The notes beneath the pieces were generated by a model that did no database searches, had not been told where the DNA came from, and saw only the letters and a program-made list of their open reading frames with translations. This document shows positions 1 through 11,022 of a stretch of 64,000 bases of DNA, piece by piece (position 1 is the first letter of the stretch; every line of letters begins with the position of its first letter). The DNA is taken from contig JASANE010028631.1 in NCBI GenBank assembly GCA_030248225.1, positions 1 to 64,000 on the forward strand. The letters are read 5' to 3'. Made by a program: the position numbers and the translations under genes. This DNA is from Trileptium ribeirensis. Lineage: Eukaryota; Nematoda; Enoplea; Enoplida; Thoracostomopsidae.

Positions 1-361
1 ACTAGCTAAAAATTTCGAAACAGCATAAACTATAGTAGCCAAACTGAGCCAGAAGTTAGAAAATGGAGAAATCGACCGGATGAAGCGGTTGCTTTCTTTT
101 ACTTCAAAAAACGTATATTACAAATTTCGTAGTACTAGCTAAAAATTTCGAAACAGCATAAACTATAGTTGCCAAACTGAGCCAGAAGTTAGAAAATGGA
201 GAAATCGACCAGATGATGCGCTTGCTTTCTTAAAAACGTATATTACAAATTCCGTAGTACTAGCTAAAAATTTCGGAACAGCACAAACTATAGTAGCCAA
301 ACTGAGCCAGAAGTTAGAAAATGGAGAAATCGACCGGATGATGCGGTTGCTTTCTTAAAAA
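1..361. repeat. Tandem satellite, about three units
   Basis: Three head-to-tail units start at 1, 134 and 259, each opening with ACTAGCTAAAAATTTCG. Unit 1 is 133 bp and unit 2 is 125 bp; the difference is an extra segment after the GCTTTCTT stretch in unit 1. The third copy loses homology near 361. Units differ by a few substitutions. The array runs off the left edge, so its true length is unknown. Confidence 0.93.
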
Positions 362-1540
362 TGACATATTTTAACGTTAAAATTTACCCAAACGCGCATC
401 AAATGGCACCCGACACAGTATATGGGAACAAATTTTCATAGGTTGCAGGGTGCCATGGCCATGGATAATCACTTTGTTTATCACCATTGATATTCTTATT
501 ATAAATATGATTTTTGTCATTGCTATGGTTTGTCATTGATATAACTTTGCCACTGCATGATTTCTTGTATAATTCTATATTGGGACAGGCTCAGGTGAGC
601 CCAGAGGAAATTCACTTCGGTTAGCTGTACGAACTCAGAAAGACAAGGAAGGTAGGAGAGCCACTAACTGGCGCTAAAATAATAAGGAACCCGAACGAAA
701 CTCGACCAATAGCCTCTATGCTTCCTACTGAAAAGTCAAATTTCCGACCGTCCGGGAATAGGAGGCCACTGGTTGATTGAACCAGACCATTACCGCACAA
801 GTGATCAAAATCGAAAGTATTGATTTTACCTGGTTTGAGCTTTGCAGGGCGCAATGGTCGCGTAAGTAAGCTGAAACAGATGGGTTACGGTAGTTTCCGA
901 TTATTCGGAAACAACCGACATCGGGCCTGTTTATCGGATCGGCCGATAGCCGTCCAACGGTTGATATTTCCCGAAAATGCCCCGAGTACTTTTCGGTAGA
1001 GAATTTTTAGAGCTTTCGAATGAGGTCAACATGTCACAAATCACTGGCGGATTTCCTGAGATATTCTAGGGACGAACTGGCGAAAGTACAATTAACAGCC
1101 AATACTTACTAGGTTTGGCTGGTGACCATGGTTCCGAGTAGATATGACCTAAAAATATACGTGGACATATAACTATATATATATGTATGTGTGTGTATGT
1201 GTGCTACTTGACTTTCCCGTCCCGACTCTTCTATTTCCCCCTCCCACCGGACAAATTCCCCTTTTTATAGCACTTTGAACGCCCCCAAAATCGCTTGATC
1301 AGCGCTCTAGCGGCTGGTCTCTCTTACTGCCGTCGAATCATTGATCGAAATTGTGAGTGCTTCCAAGTAAATTACCCACTAAGACATCCAACGAGACCGG
1401 ACGGGTCTTGACCTGACCAGTCATCTCGCTCCTATTTAACTTATTTCCCTGTTTTATAATGCACTACGAAAACTAAACATAAAATTCCGTCAGTTTGCAC
1501 CGATCCGTACCTGAAATCTGACGTTAAACGTGCCCATGCG
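362..1540. other. Non-coding stretch, no gene recognised
   Basis: I see only short spurious reading frames. Composition shifts from AT-rich to clearly more GC-rich around 850-950. A short TATG/TG-rich tract lies near 1170-1203. Confidence 0.6.
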
Positions 1541-1962
1541 ACCCCTCATTCTACTCGCCTGCTTTTGGCCAACACAGCGATATCCGGCGGGCCTCTGCCC
1601 GACTCCTCGTTAGCTCACTATAACCCGTTAAACTGCCCCCAGCTCGGAACACCGACTGAAAATGGGTACAAACCAACCAAAATTTATCCCTACCTCGAAA
1701 GTAGGTAAATCGCCCCTCATTGTATTCACCACGTTGAGACATCTCCAAAAATGCCCGGCGGGCCTCCGTCCGTTGCCCCGTTAACCCGGGACGGCCGAAA
1801 AAAGCGCCCCACCACCATCGGCACTCTCTCTATCTGTAATGGTGTTAGTGCTCCTCTAACCGCTGCCGTTAAGGCAGGGAAATCACCCCTCGTTTGAATC
1901 GCCTTTCCAAGGCTAGTTCAACGTGCCCGGCGGGCGTCGCTCCGCCCAACCGTTAGCAAGGG
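1541..1962. repeat. Degenerate ~172-bp tandem repeat with CCCGGCGGGC core
   Basis: A conserved block of about 75 bp occurs three times, starting near 1541, 1711 and 1885. Each copy opens with a CCCCTCATT-like string, then has a CCGGCGGGC core (near 1573, 1753 and 1925), and ends with CGTTAGC or CGTTAAC. The period of 170-174 bp is regular, but the sequence between the blocks is much less conserved. This is an old tandem repeat or an internal repeat of a decayed element. Confidence 0.6.
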
Positions 1963-2039
1963 AAATCCCGCTGAAACCCTGTATACTAATATATGTCGGA
2001 ACCCAAAACTGAGTGCCGACCCGCCACTACGTCTACCCC

Positions 2040-2442
2040 CTCGTGTTTGGTATCGTTCGGCCCCGTTCTTCGTCCTGGGACCGAATTTCACCCCAGCCCC
2101 TCGAAAATCCCTCGGGAACCCCTGTCCCTCCTCCCTTCCCGTGCCCTTTCTTTTCCGCTTTTTCTTTTCCTTTTTCTCTCTCTCTAACCGACTTCTTTGG
2201 TCGGTTGTCGCTGTTGTCGTCGCAGTGGCTGTGTTGTATTTGTTGTTGTTGTTGTGGTTGCTGTGTAGTTGTGTAGTAGTAGTTGTTGTTGTTCTGCGTG
2301 TTTCTGGTGTGAACTTGAGCGACCTTTCTGTCGCTCAGGTCGTCTGTGTGTCTCATGTGTAGTGTGTTTATGTGTTCATCAGTATTGTATATATGTATGT
2401 ATATGTGTATGTATTTAGATATATATATATAGTATATAAGGA
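2040..2442. repeat. Low-complexity tract (pyrimidine-rich, GTT-rich, TATG-rich)
   Basis: A pyrimidine-rich run (about 2040-2190) is followed by a GTT/GTG-rich microsatellite (about 2222-2303) and a TATG/TA-rich segment (about 2380-2442). The long reading frames here on both strands are products of the simple-sequence composition and are not genes. Confidence 0.7.
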
Positions 2443-3197
2443 CATGACAAAAAACTAGGACATACCGGGACAAAACGTACCAAATTCTGTTAAATTTGTA
2501 AGTTTTACGGACGGACTGAACAAGGACGACTAGGAAGGACGGGGGTATGTTTAGGGCCCTTCCGTGGGCTTCTGGAGTTCCTGAATAGGACCCCCGATAG
2601 CTCAGAGGATAAATAGGAATGTGATGCACCCCCAAACAAAAAAGGAGGTCATTCCCGCTTGCGGTACCCCCCTTTGGGACGTCTAAAGACGCCCTGTTAG
2701 GATATTTGAAGAGCTGTCAGTTAGGAATGTTTGGCTTTATCTTATAAGCCTACATGCAAGCGTGCAATGTTTGCACGTTTACCCATGGATTTGGTAGTAA
2801 AATTTGGCCCCAGATGGACTTTTAATAAGCTTAAGTAGGTGATGGATGTGGAAGCTAACTCGCTAAATAGCAGAAATTTAACCTTAAATCGACGAGTTAG
2901 CTGGTGGGAATTTGATGAATGAGGACAAGAAGACCAATCTGTCCTGAAATAAGGACAGATTTCCAGCTTACTCCAAGTATCTTATGTAGAGAAGTAGATT
3001 TAAAATTTCAAATTTGACGGGTGATCCAGCCATTTTGTAGAACAGTTGGGGGAATAACGGACGATTTAGGATTAGGTAAGAGATTTAAGAGATCTGAGTA
3101 ATGATCTTCAGATCTATTTTTGACATAAATTTAAAAGTTACGATGGATGAGGGTCGAGATCTCGCTAGAAATTGGGCTAAAATTCACAGATGTTCGA

Positions 3198-3215
3198 CCT
3201 CCGAGTATTCGGAGG
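3198..3215. repeat. Perfect hairpin, 7-bp stem
   Basis: CCTCCGA (3198-3204), a 4-nt loop, then TCGGAGG (3209-3215). Function unknown. Confidence 0.6.
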
Positions 3216-4072
3216 GTTCAAATTTGATGTCGGCGATTTCGATTGAAGCCGACTCTCTCTAAAGGGGACCCGGGGTTTACGATAGCTGTCAAAAATAGAA
3301 TTTTGGGAATTTTTCGATTGGGCGCCCAGGTTTGAATTAGAAAAGTGGGCGTTAAAAGATCATCACCGATAGGATGGCGACAAAACCGCTATCCTTCTAC
3401 ATAGCCGAAAATTTTGAGGCGACGTGGACCTCGATTTTCGACTTTCTTGTGCTTTTGTTTTCTCGGTTTGGAATGGGATTCGACGACTGGAGGACCCGTG
3501 TAGAGATCTTCCGTCTCACGGAAGGGAACTAGCAGTTGCTGTCCCGGATCGAACTTAGTAAGTCAAGACGATAGCCGAGAACGTGGGGGTTTATTTTCCC
3601 CAGTTATGGTTGTAACAGACTGTTCATCGAAAGTCAATTATTTGTAGCACTAGTTGACACGCCATAGGTCGACCTCACATCCGCCAGTGGACGCCCCGTT
3701 TTACATGCTGACTTGCTACACTTTTACAAGTTTCTTGACAAACCTCCTTCAGTCGAGTTCCGTTTTGGGCATCCTGAGTGAATGCACGGAAGTTGTTAAG
3801 TTGGGGATACCAAAGTCGAAGTAGTTCTGATTCCCCGTGGCGTGGTCATAGGTAAGGCAAATCAAGATGGACGCTTCTCGTCCATGTTTTACATGATCTG
3901 TTGCTCTTGAGTTAGGGTAGTTGAATTTTCCCTGAGCTGACCACGGTAAAATTTCCCAACGACTCATAGGGACAGGCTTACTTGTTCATGATTATGGTTT
4001 GCAAATTTAGAGCTTATTGGACTGTTCGACACTCATGCCGCTGCTTGAGTTCGGACTGGTTTTGCAGTTAGG

Positions 4073-4093
4073 GACGGAGGACGAACCTCCGTC
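4073..4093. repeat. Perfect hairpin, 8-bp stem
   Basis: GACGGAGG (4073-4080), a 5-nt loop, then CCTCCGTC (4086-4093). Function unknown. It shares the CCTCCG core with the hairpin at 3198. Confidence 0.6.
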
Positions 4094-4905
4094 GGGCTTT
4101 AGAAAGCCCTAAAATTTCATTTATCAGTCGAGCTAAGAAAATTTGAGAACACAAAAGACTAAACAATTTTTAGGAACTTCAGCTTGAGCATAAGGTATTG
4201 GCACTCCGCAAGGAGCGATTTACATATATCTTCTTTGTATGATTTGCCCGTATTCGATTTGTTCACTATGAAGAGGTCATCACTAACATGGTGTAGGAAT
4301 CAACCGCCGACTACCCGAGTCCTCGACAACTCTGTGATACTATTTGCTAGGATCTCATACCGGATACGGCCTTACAAAGGTTACTTCGAAATCGCCTTGG
4401 TTAGACCATTAAGTTTACTAGAGTTCAGTATCACACGTACACGTGGTTAAGCTTGACAATAGCATGTAGGAAACTCCCCGCCACTAAAATAAACCGACAG
4501 CACGGCAGGACGCCTCAATCGGCCACCGTACACGTTTTCAAAGGCACGCTAGGATGCGCCGGGTTTAAAATAAAATCACTAGACCCACTTGGTAACAAAG
4601 AAAAATCGCGACCTCTTGCGAATCATTTTGACCCCAAACTGAACAAGTGCAAAACCCCGTTTTTATTTCGGAGCGAGCTGATCGCTGAGTTTAAGCATTT
4701 TTCCGTTTTATATCCCTGGTTGCCCGTTAGGCTATGTACTATGTATGCCCTTGCTTTAAATTTTTGTCGTTTTGCCTATCTCCTTTTTCGTTTTCCCGTT
4801 TTAAGTTCCGATCCTGCACGGGGAATTTAAGCCCGCTGCATATTTTTCCGCATTATCCACTCGACTGTCGAGTTCCGACAAATTTTATTAAAATTTCAAT
4901 GATAA

Positions 4906-4937
4906 CTCGACTGCACAGTTTCGATAGTGCAGTCGAG
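4906..4937. repeat. Perfect hairpin, 11-bp stem
   Basis: CTCGACTGCAC (4906-4916) is repeated inverted as GTGCAGTCGAG (4927-4937) with a 10-nt loop. A smaller CTCGAC-type inverted repeat lies about 45 bp upstream. The stem is longer than expected by chance in a given 40-bp stretch, but no role can be assigned. Confidence 0.7.
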
Positions 4938-5573
4938 ACACTGTACAATTTCGACGCGTGCAGTGTATTAAGGCACTAGGATGAGCGATAGAGAGAGGAC
5001 AGAGAAAAAGGGAAAGAGCGACAAAACAGACACAATAAAAGAGAGAGAGGAAACCGACAAGGCAACACCAACCCAAAGGGGACGCAGACGCGTCCGAGGG
5101 CGAAACGCCCCGTGCCCTATACGTCAAGACTAAATGCACCCCAGAGTGCAAACCCAGTCCCGAATCTAGACTAGGCGCGATCATCCGCTTGAAACGGCTA
5201 GAACAGCGACAGTGATCGTCTGGCAGATCGTTGAAGATGGCAATTGCTTGGGCACGCTCTTATTAGGACCGTCGAAAAGTGACTAAGGGCGACCCATTAA
5301 CGTGATCAAAACGACGTCCCCGATCAATATTACGTAGTTCAACTATTACTCTACCACCAAAATAGACATCCACCGTTATAAGCTAACCATAAATGAAGTT
5401 TGAGGACTCGGGACAACTGAGCTTCCGCTTGAACTGCTGGAGATGCTGAGACTAAAGCAATTAGCAGTTAGCACATAACCCGTCATAAGGGCGAAACATT
5501 GTAGGAGACTCGATAAGGATGTTAGTCAGAATTTAAGGAGCAAGGAAGGCGCGCCGGACGGAGTTTTTGTATC

Positions 5574-5858
5574 TGTCGGTTTGACATCATTTGACAGCAG
5601 GTTTCGGTGTCAACCTCCCTCTGGGACCTCAGCGATCATACCAAAATACTAGACACGTGCGCAACCAATATCGAGCGGGGTCCGAACACACCCCGTGAAG
5701 CGCGCCTGCGGCCTGCTAAGCTCCATAGCTTCTTGGGCCTGAGCAAGAAAAGTGCCTAAATCGTAACACCTATGGTCCGCCCTTGAGGTTGTGATAGCCG
5801 GGCTCGTATGGGCATGGTGTTAGGAAGTTGCGCCATGCAGCTGCGTACCGTTATTACA
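5574..5858 (+). repeat. 5' LTR
   Basis: Begins TGTCGGTTTGACATCAT and ends TTATTACA, giving TG...CA termini. It aligns over its whole length with 20392-20677, with about 15 substitutions and a few short indels, the largest cluster lying 17-30 bp from the start. This divergence of roughly 6% indicates an old insertion. Confidence 0.88.
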
Positions 5859-7330
5859 TCGTTGGGGGCTACGCCGTGAGGCGTCTAAAATTTTGTTTAA
5901 CCCCACGATGCGAGTTTAAAATTTCTGTCCCACCCACACGCCTTAAGGCGTCCATTTTATTTCGGTGATCGCAACGAGTGTAACCGTTTGTAGGACTTTT
6001 GGAACATTTCCCAAACAGAGTTCACATAGGTTAAGATTTTAGTTTTGCAGGGACCTCTCGCAAATGGAACGTGTTGCTATTTGTGTACCTTGCCATTGAT
6101 TTATAATTACTTGCATGTGCTATTACCTTCTGTGCGCTTAGCCTATTTTGTGCCTCCGCTCTCGTACTTCTTAGCCGGCGCTATGGTGGATTTATCCTGG
6201 CTCCACTAGAATTTTATGTGTGAAGTCTTCGCTTGCGTTGCAGTCGTCGACCCTATCGCCCAAACGGTCTTTTTGCGTGCATCCAATCGATGGGTAGGCA
6301 CTATTTCAGGAATTGTGTGTTGACTTAACTCGCTTAATTAACAACAATCTACTAATTGCTATCAATATATACTAATTTACCGGAGTATTCGGTTTTGTAA
6401 CTGGTTGCTTAATTTCGACACGGTATTCGTATTTCGTCTACTACCTCGTCTGTTTCCGGCTACTGGGACCGCTCGTCTGACATTGACGCACCCGCCGTTC
6501 GAAAAGTACATTATTTCAACGGACATCTCGATTATTCGGTGACTGCTGGGACTCGTTATAATAACCTGGGACTATTGAGCGTCGTTATTAACCTTCGACC
6601 GGAACTCTGTTTCGTAACCGTGATTCGCTCTGCCGAGTCGATTTGGATCCTGCGCAATTCAAATTCATCGCTGTTGCCTACGTTTTCGAGCACTTTAAGA
6701 GTCATCGTCGACTGCTTCACGGGCGTGGACATTTCGCTGGACAACTCGAGTACGTGGCGTCAGAATCGTGATCGCGCGCTGAACGATTTGGCCTGGGACT
6801 TTCTGAATACTGCTGACTAGACATTGTAACGTTTATTTTGTTATTTACGTATCATTTGTTGTTTTGTAGCGTTAACCTTTGCTTGATAATATTTTGTGCT
6901 TTAACTTGCCTTAGTGGTTTGCATTTCTTCATTTGTTAGCCCGTGTTCCGATCAAAGATTTGCCATTATTATTGTAGTTGGGTTCGTGCGTTGGCAACGA
7001 AGTTGAATTGACTGCTACCTAGTGTTATTACCATTGTCATTGCGGACCGACGTTTTCTGTTTGTTTATTTATCGCTAACAAGGATCGTTGGGTTTCATTG
7101 ATAACAAGTGTGCGTTTTGGTTATTCTAGACGGGATAAAGTTTTTGCTGACCTGGAGACTTGGTAACAAAACCGGTACGTACTTTGGATTGATTGCATAG
7201 CGTTTGTCAAAACCGCCTAAATAGCATCCGATTTAAGAGATTAGACCGCTAGTTAGCCTTCGAACTACTCGTGACTTGACGTATTCTCAATTCTTTACGT
7301 ACCTGAAATTCCAATACCATTGTTGTGCCC
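5859..7330 (+). other. Long untranslated leader of the LTR element
   Basis: About 1.47 kb separates the 5' LTR from the gag start, with no recognisable coding sequence. It contains an ACGCCTTAAGGCGTCC-like palindrome near 5938-5953. A leader of this length may contain packaging or translation signals, but none is identifiable by eye. Confidence 0.55.
5863..5880 (+). promoter_or_regulatory. Possible primer-binding site
   Basis: A TGGGGGC-initiated segment begins 4 nt after the end of the 5' LTR, where Ty3/gypsy elements usually place a site complementary to a tRNA 3' CCA end. I cannot assign the tRNA. Confidence 0.3.
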
Positions 7331-9160
7331 ATGGACTCCCGCGTTAATCATAACGGAGACTTGGAAACCAACGAGTTTCTTGGCTGGACTGACGGACACA
7401 TGGAGGACGACTTACGTGCCAGGCCCCGACGTGCCGCCGGCACTAGTGAGCGACCGCTCACTCCCCCGCCCCGACCCCCCGGACAACTCCGTCGAGGAGA
7501 AACATCTGAGTCACCTGAACTGGATACGAACACTGCCAACGCTATTCTGCACAACCTGACTACCCAACCAGCTGGTCCCCCTATGATCCCTTTGAGATAT
7601 ATGCCAACTTTTGATGGGAAACCTGGAGGCCAGGACTTCGAGGACTGGGTCCGAATGTATAATCGTCTCGCCAACGCCAATGGTTGGGACGATCGTCGAA
7701 AATTAATTTGCGTTCCAGCTCTCTTGCGTGGACCGGCAAGGGAGGCCTTTGAGGGCCTTCCACCGGGAAAACACCAAGGTTTCCTAGGACTAGTTGCCAA
7801 CTTACGCTTTTTATTTTCGTCGTCCCGCCGACCGGGAAAATCATTGTCAGGACTGTGCACACGACAACAAGGAGCAAACGAACCAGTCGCGATGTACGGT
7901 TTAGAATTGCAGAAGTTGTGTGATCGCGCTTTTCCCGACATGGAAGATGAGCAGCGGGACAAAATGCGTCGAATGTTTTTCAAAAGAGGCTTACGACCTG
8001 AGGTGCGTAGGCAGGTTCTCAACCAGATTCATGAGTGTGAAACGTTTCGGGATACCGTGGGCGTTGCTAAGCGGTATGAGGACGCTAGCGCTGCTTGCCC
8101 CGACCCGGACGCGCCTGCCGCTAGTAAGCCTCGTGCTAAAATCGTAAATTCCTAACTTGAGGAAGGAGGTGAAGGCCTGATCACACAGCTTCAAAACATG
8201 ATGGAGGAACATCGTAAGGCGAACAATAGTAACAGCGATACAATAAGTCGGTTGCTGGATGTAATTGATAAAAGGGTCGAGAACCCGCGCCAGCTCAATG
8301 CTCTCGCGCTGCCCTTTGTGCCTAGCTCACCTGCTGCGCCACTGTATTTCCCGATACCGCATATTACTTGTTATCGCTGCGGAGAACCAGGTCACGTCAT
8401 GCGCGAATGCCCATATAATGTGCGTTACCCGCCTGCCGCCGTGAACGGTGTGCCGCGCAATGTCGAGCCAGCCCCAGATTACGCATCTGGAGCCGCGTAA
8501 TGTCGAGCCAGCCCCAGATTACGCATCTGGAGCCGCGCGTCGAGAGCTAGGACAGCTAGAACCAAGAAATGGTGTGGGTGCATACCCACGAAAAAATAAC
8601 TATAATGCGGGCCGAGGAAGCCCACCGCCACAGTTTCGGCGAGCTGAGAACGGAAACGGATACCGGAATAATTCCGGGTGGAACAATCCACCCAATGCTG
8701 GAATGCGACCTAGCGGACCAAACCAAGCGGGACCGCAATATGGCCGTTCGCCGTCGGGATTCGTTGTAATAATCGCGGAAACGGAGAATATGTTGCCAAC
8801 CGCCCAGTGGACAACTACAACAACCGGCCGGCACAGGCCTATGGATACCAACGGGCCCAAAGCGAACGACCCCAACCTAACAGAGTCATGGGGCCCCAGC
8901 AGCAGTCTGGCCGATTTTACTCACGGGACGACGGTAATCGGAACAATGGCGCTGTACCGCGCCGGCGATACCAATTAAATTGTAGCGCATCGCAAGGTAA
9001 TGGAAATAGAGAATTAAGCCCAGCCACTACTCATCTATTAGAAATACTCAGTCGTGAGCTCGGTATGATTCAAGGTAAACTAGGGCATAGTGAACCAACT
9101 GGACGAGTGAACGCTATTGCGAGTACAGACGAACACAGTACGACGATGGCGGATATTTGA
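7331..9160 (+). pseudogene. gag: gag polyprotein (capsid and nucleocapsid), interrupted
   Basis: The likely start is the ATG at 7331; the frame is open a little further upstream only through a GTG. The first ~270 codons contain a Ty3/gypsy capsid signature, with a conserved FDG..QDFEDWVRMY-like segment near 7608-7660, and proline/arginine-rich N-terminal sequence. An in-frame TAA at 8153 interrupts it, but the same frame continues into a nucleocapsid with one CCHC zinc knuckle (CYRCGEPGHVMRECP, about 8369-8413). A 40-bp tandem duplication (8461-8540) then shifts the frame, and a second shift lies near 8760. The C-terminal third is rich in Asn, Arg, Gly, Pro and Gln, as expected of an RNA-binding tail, and stops at 9158. 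Gag would assemble the particle and package element RNA in the cytoplasm. This copy cannot make full-length protein unless the stop is read through. Confidence 0.88.
8461..8540. repeat. 40-bp tandem duplication inside gag
   Basis: The 37 bp beginning TGTCGAGCCAGCCCCAG is identical at 8461 and 8501; the unit is 40 bp. Because 40 is not a multiple of 3, the duplication itself breaks the gag frame just after the zinc knuckle, and the first copy ends in a TAA. Confidence 0.93.
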
Positions 9161-9194
9161 TAAATCGAAATGCCGATCGGGACGATTTTGAGAT

Positions 9195-10589
9195 ATGGAA
9201 GGACTAGTCGAGAGACACCTGAACGTGATCACGTCTACTTCGTGGACTGATGCCGCGCGTCTTTCACGGAGCCGTTATCTAGTTCAGGGTATGGACAGCC
9301 CCGGACTTATGGAATTGTGCCCTAGGGACGGCGAACCACACAGTAACGAGTCTAACGGCATTGTATATAATAAAGAAAACACAAAGTACCACAAAGAGGG
9401 ATATTTGGGAGAGGGATTGTATATGTCGTGTGTGGACGCACTTAGCGCCGGTGTTGATCCACGTGTAAATATGTTTGCGAGCGAAGTAAATGGCGAACAG
9501 CGAGGCCATCGAAGGATCGATCATTCGAACTATCCGGCCATGCGAGGGCTCGGAATGAACGAACGAACTTTAACCGCAGTGAAAGATAGTAATGGTAGTA
9601 TGGAAATTTGCGAAGAAATGGAAGATGGTTGTGTTCAAGATTAGAGGTTGAGTGATTTTAAAGGAAGTGTTGATTTTATTGCCGGTACTCCCCAGGGAAT
9701 CACCTCAAGGGGGAATTCCGGGACCCCCAGCTCTTTGGAGATGACTGCAGAAATTGTGAGTGAAGATGATGTTGTTGTTGTTGAAGAGCCATTGTTATTA
9801 TTTTCCTCCTCTGTGGCTGGCCATCCATGTGTTGAGAGTGTTGATGATGATGATTCCGGCAGGGAAGCCGATGATGTTGATATGGCTCAGGAAGAATTGG
9901 ATTTATTCGGGTCGCCGTGTGAGGCACCCATGGAGCGTTTAGAGGTCGGCGAGCGACCAGGAATGAGGGAGGCTAGGTTGGATGATGATGGTACCTCATT
10001 TAGGCCGCCTAGTCCTAGTTCCGTTCTAAATTATAGGTCGTATAATGTAGTATGTGGGCCGGACCGCCGCGCAGGACGTCCCTTGTGTGATGATGAGAAT
10101 TGTGTGTCGTATGAATGTACTGATTTACCTAAGTTATTACGCGCTTGTAGCCTTCGCGAATTATTGGAAAGTGATGATGGAAGTGATGTTGATGTAATTG
10201 AATGCTACTTCAAACCGGCGAAGTATGCTACTGATGGACTTGAGGTGACTTTCCCGACCTCATTGGCAAGGGGTTCCACGGTCATTGGGTCCTTCCTTGA
10301 TACTGACCGGGGCCGCCCTTGTCACCCGTACCCAAGCAGAGGTAGCGACGGGTTCGCGGGCGATTGCGCCAATGAAGCGGGTATGATCGTTGGGGCTGAA
10401 AGTATTGCCCGGGGTCTGCCCAGGTACGGGGATGTAGATGGCAGGGTGGCGAATAAAGACTGTACATCGCATTGTGAGGGTCCCGTCGCGCCCACCGTCG
10501 TTAAAGCTCGCAGCGACGTTACTTGCAATGAGTTAAGTTTTTTCAATGAGTCTTGTAGTGAAGTCAGCGTGAAGGATAACGCTGAGTAT
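9195..10589 (+). pseudogene. ORF2 of the LTR element, 5' part (acidic protein of unknown function)
   Basis: The frame opens at the ATG at 9195, 35 bp after the gag stop, and runs to the nested transposon at 10590 with one in-frame TAG at 9642. The encoded sequence is strongly acidic, with Asp/Glu runs around 9760-9900 and 10165-10200 (several GATGATG strings), and is predicted to be largely disordered. I recognise no domain. It continues after the transposon at 13423 in the matching frame. Together the two parts make a 982-codon ORF between gag and env, a position where gypsy elements normally have protease and RT. It might be a structural, matrix-like or accessory protein; there is no sequence motif to choose between these. 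Confidence 0.65.
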
Positions 10590-11022
10590 TGCGTCGTTCA
10601 CGTTTATTTGTGCGCAGAAACTGCACACCATAGCCAGTATGGTCACAACAGTTGCACGCACCTGAAGTCCAGTGCAATGGAAATATCAGATGCATTCTTC
10701 GTGCAATGGTTATAACCTCAGCTCCCGTGAGTGAAAGAAACATAACCATTGCCTGTGCATTTGCAATGTCCATTGCAATCACGTCGTGCGTTTGACGATA
10801 TTATTGCATTCGCGCAGGCAATGAAAACAGGGGTTGCATTCCAGCGTGCAATGTTATCATTATCGGTCTGGTAATTATATTTCTATTTACAAGCTATAGT
10901 GCAGTGGTTTGCACCACTGCAAGAGTGTGTGTAACGGTTTTTACAAATGTACTCTTTCGTGCATTGGTCTAGGTATAAGTGCAAGCAGCAACATTTGTTC
11001 ACATATTTACGTTCAAAAATTC
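10590..11022 (+). repeat. Left terminal inverted repeat
   Basis: Aligns with the reverse complement of 13011-13422 at clearly high but imperfect identity. Contains multiple CATTGCA/TGCAATG strings on both strands. Confidence 0.9.

Larger units (their letters stand above)
2443..5573. other. GC-richer non-coding region upstream of the LTR element
   Basis: No reading frame here resembles a known protein. The composition is closer to the retroelement that follows than to the AT-rich DNA beyond its 3' LTR. That suggests transposon-derived sequence, but I could not assign a family. It contains several perfect short inverted repeats, listed separately. Confidence 0.5.

Noticed and set aside
1..361. 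Possible CRISPR-like array
   Set aside because: The repeats are contiguous with no spacers; the array is a satellite.
2597..2610. TAGCTCAGAGGA, an A-box-like sequence
   Set aside because: No B box or cloverleaf follows.
2033..2635. 200-codon minus-strand reading frame with Gln/Asn/Tyr runs
   Set aside because: It is generated by the GTT/TATG simple-sequence tracts, has no domain, and overlaps other low-complexity frames.
5236..5250. Short DGNCL match to the OTU cysteine-protease motif
   Set aside because: Only five residues match, the following Phe is Gly, the frame stops soon after and no His motif is found.
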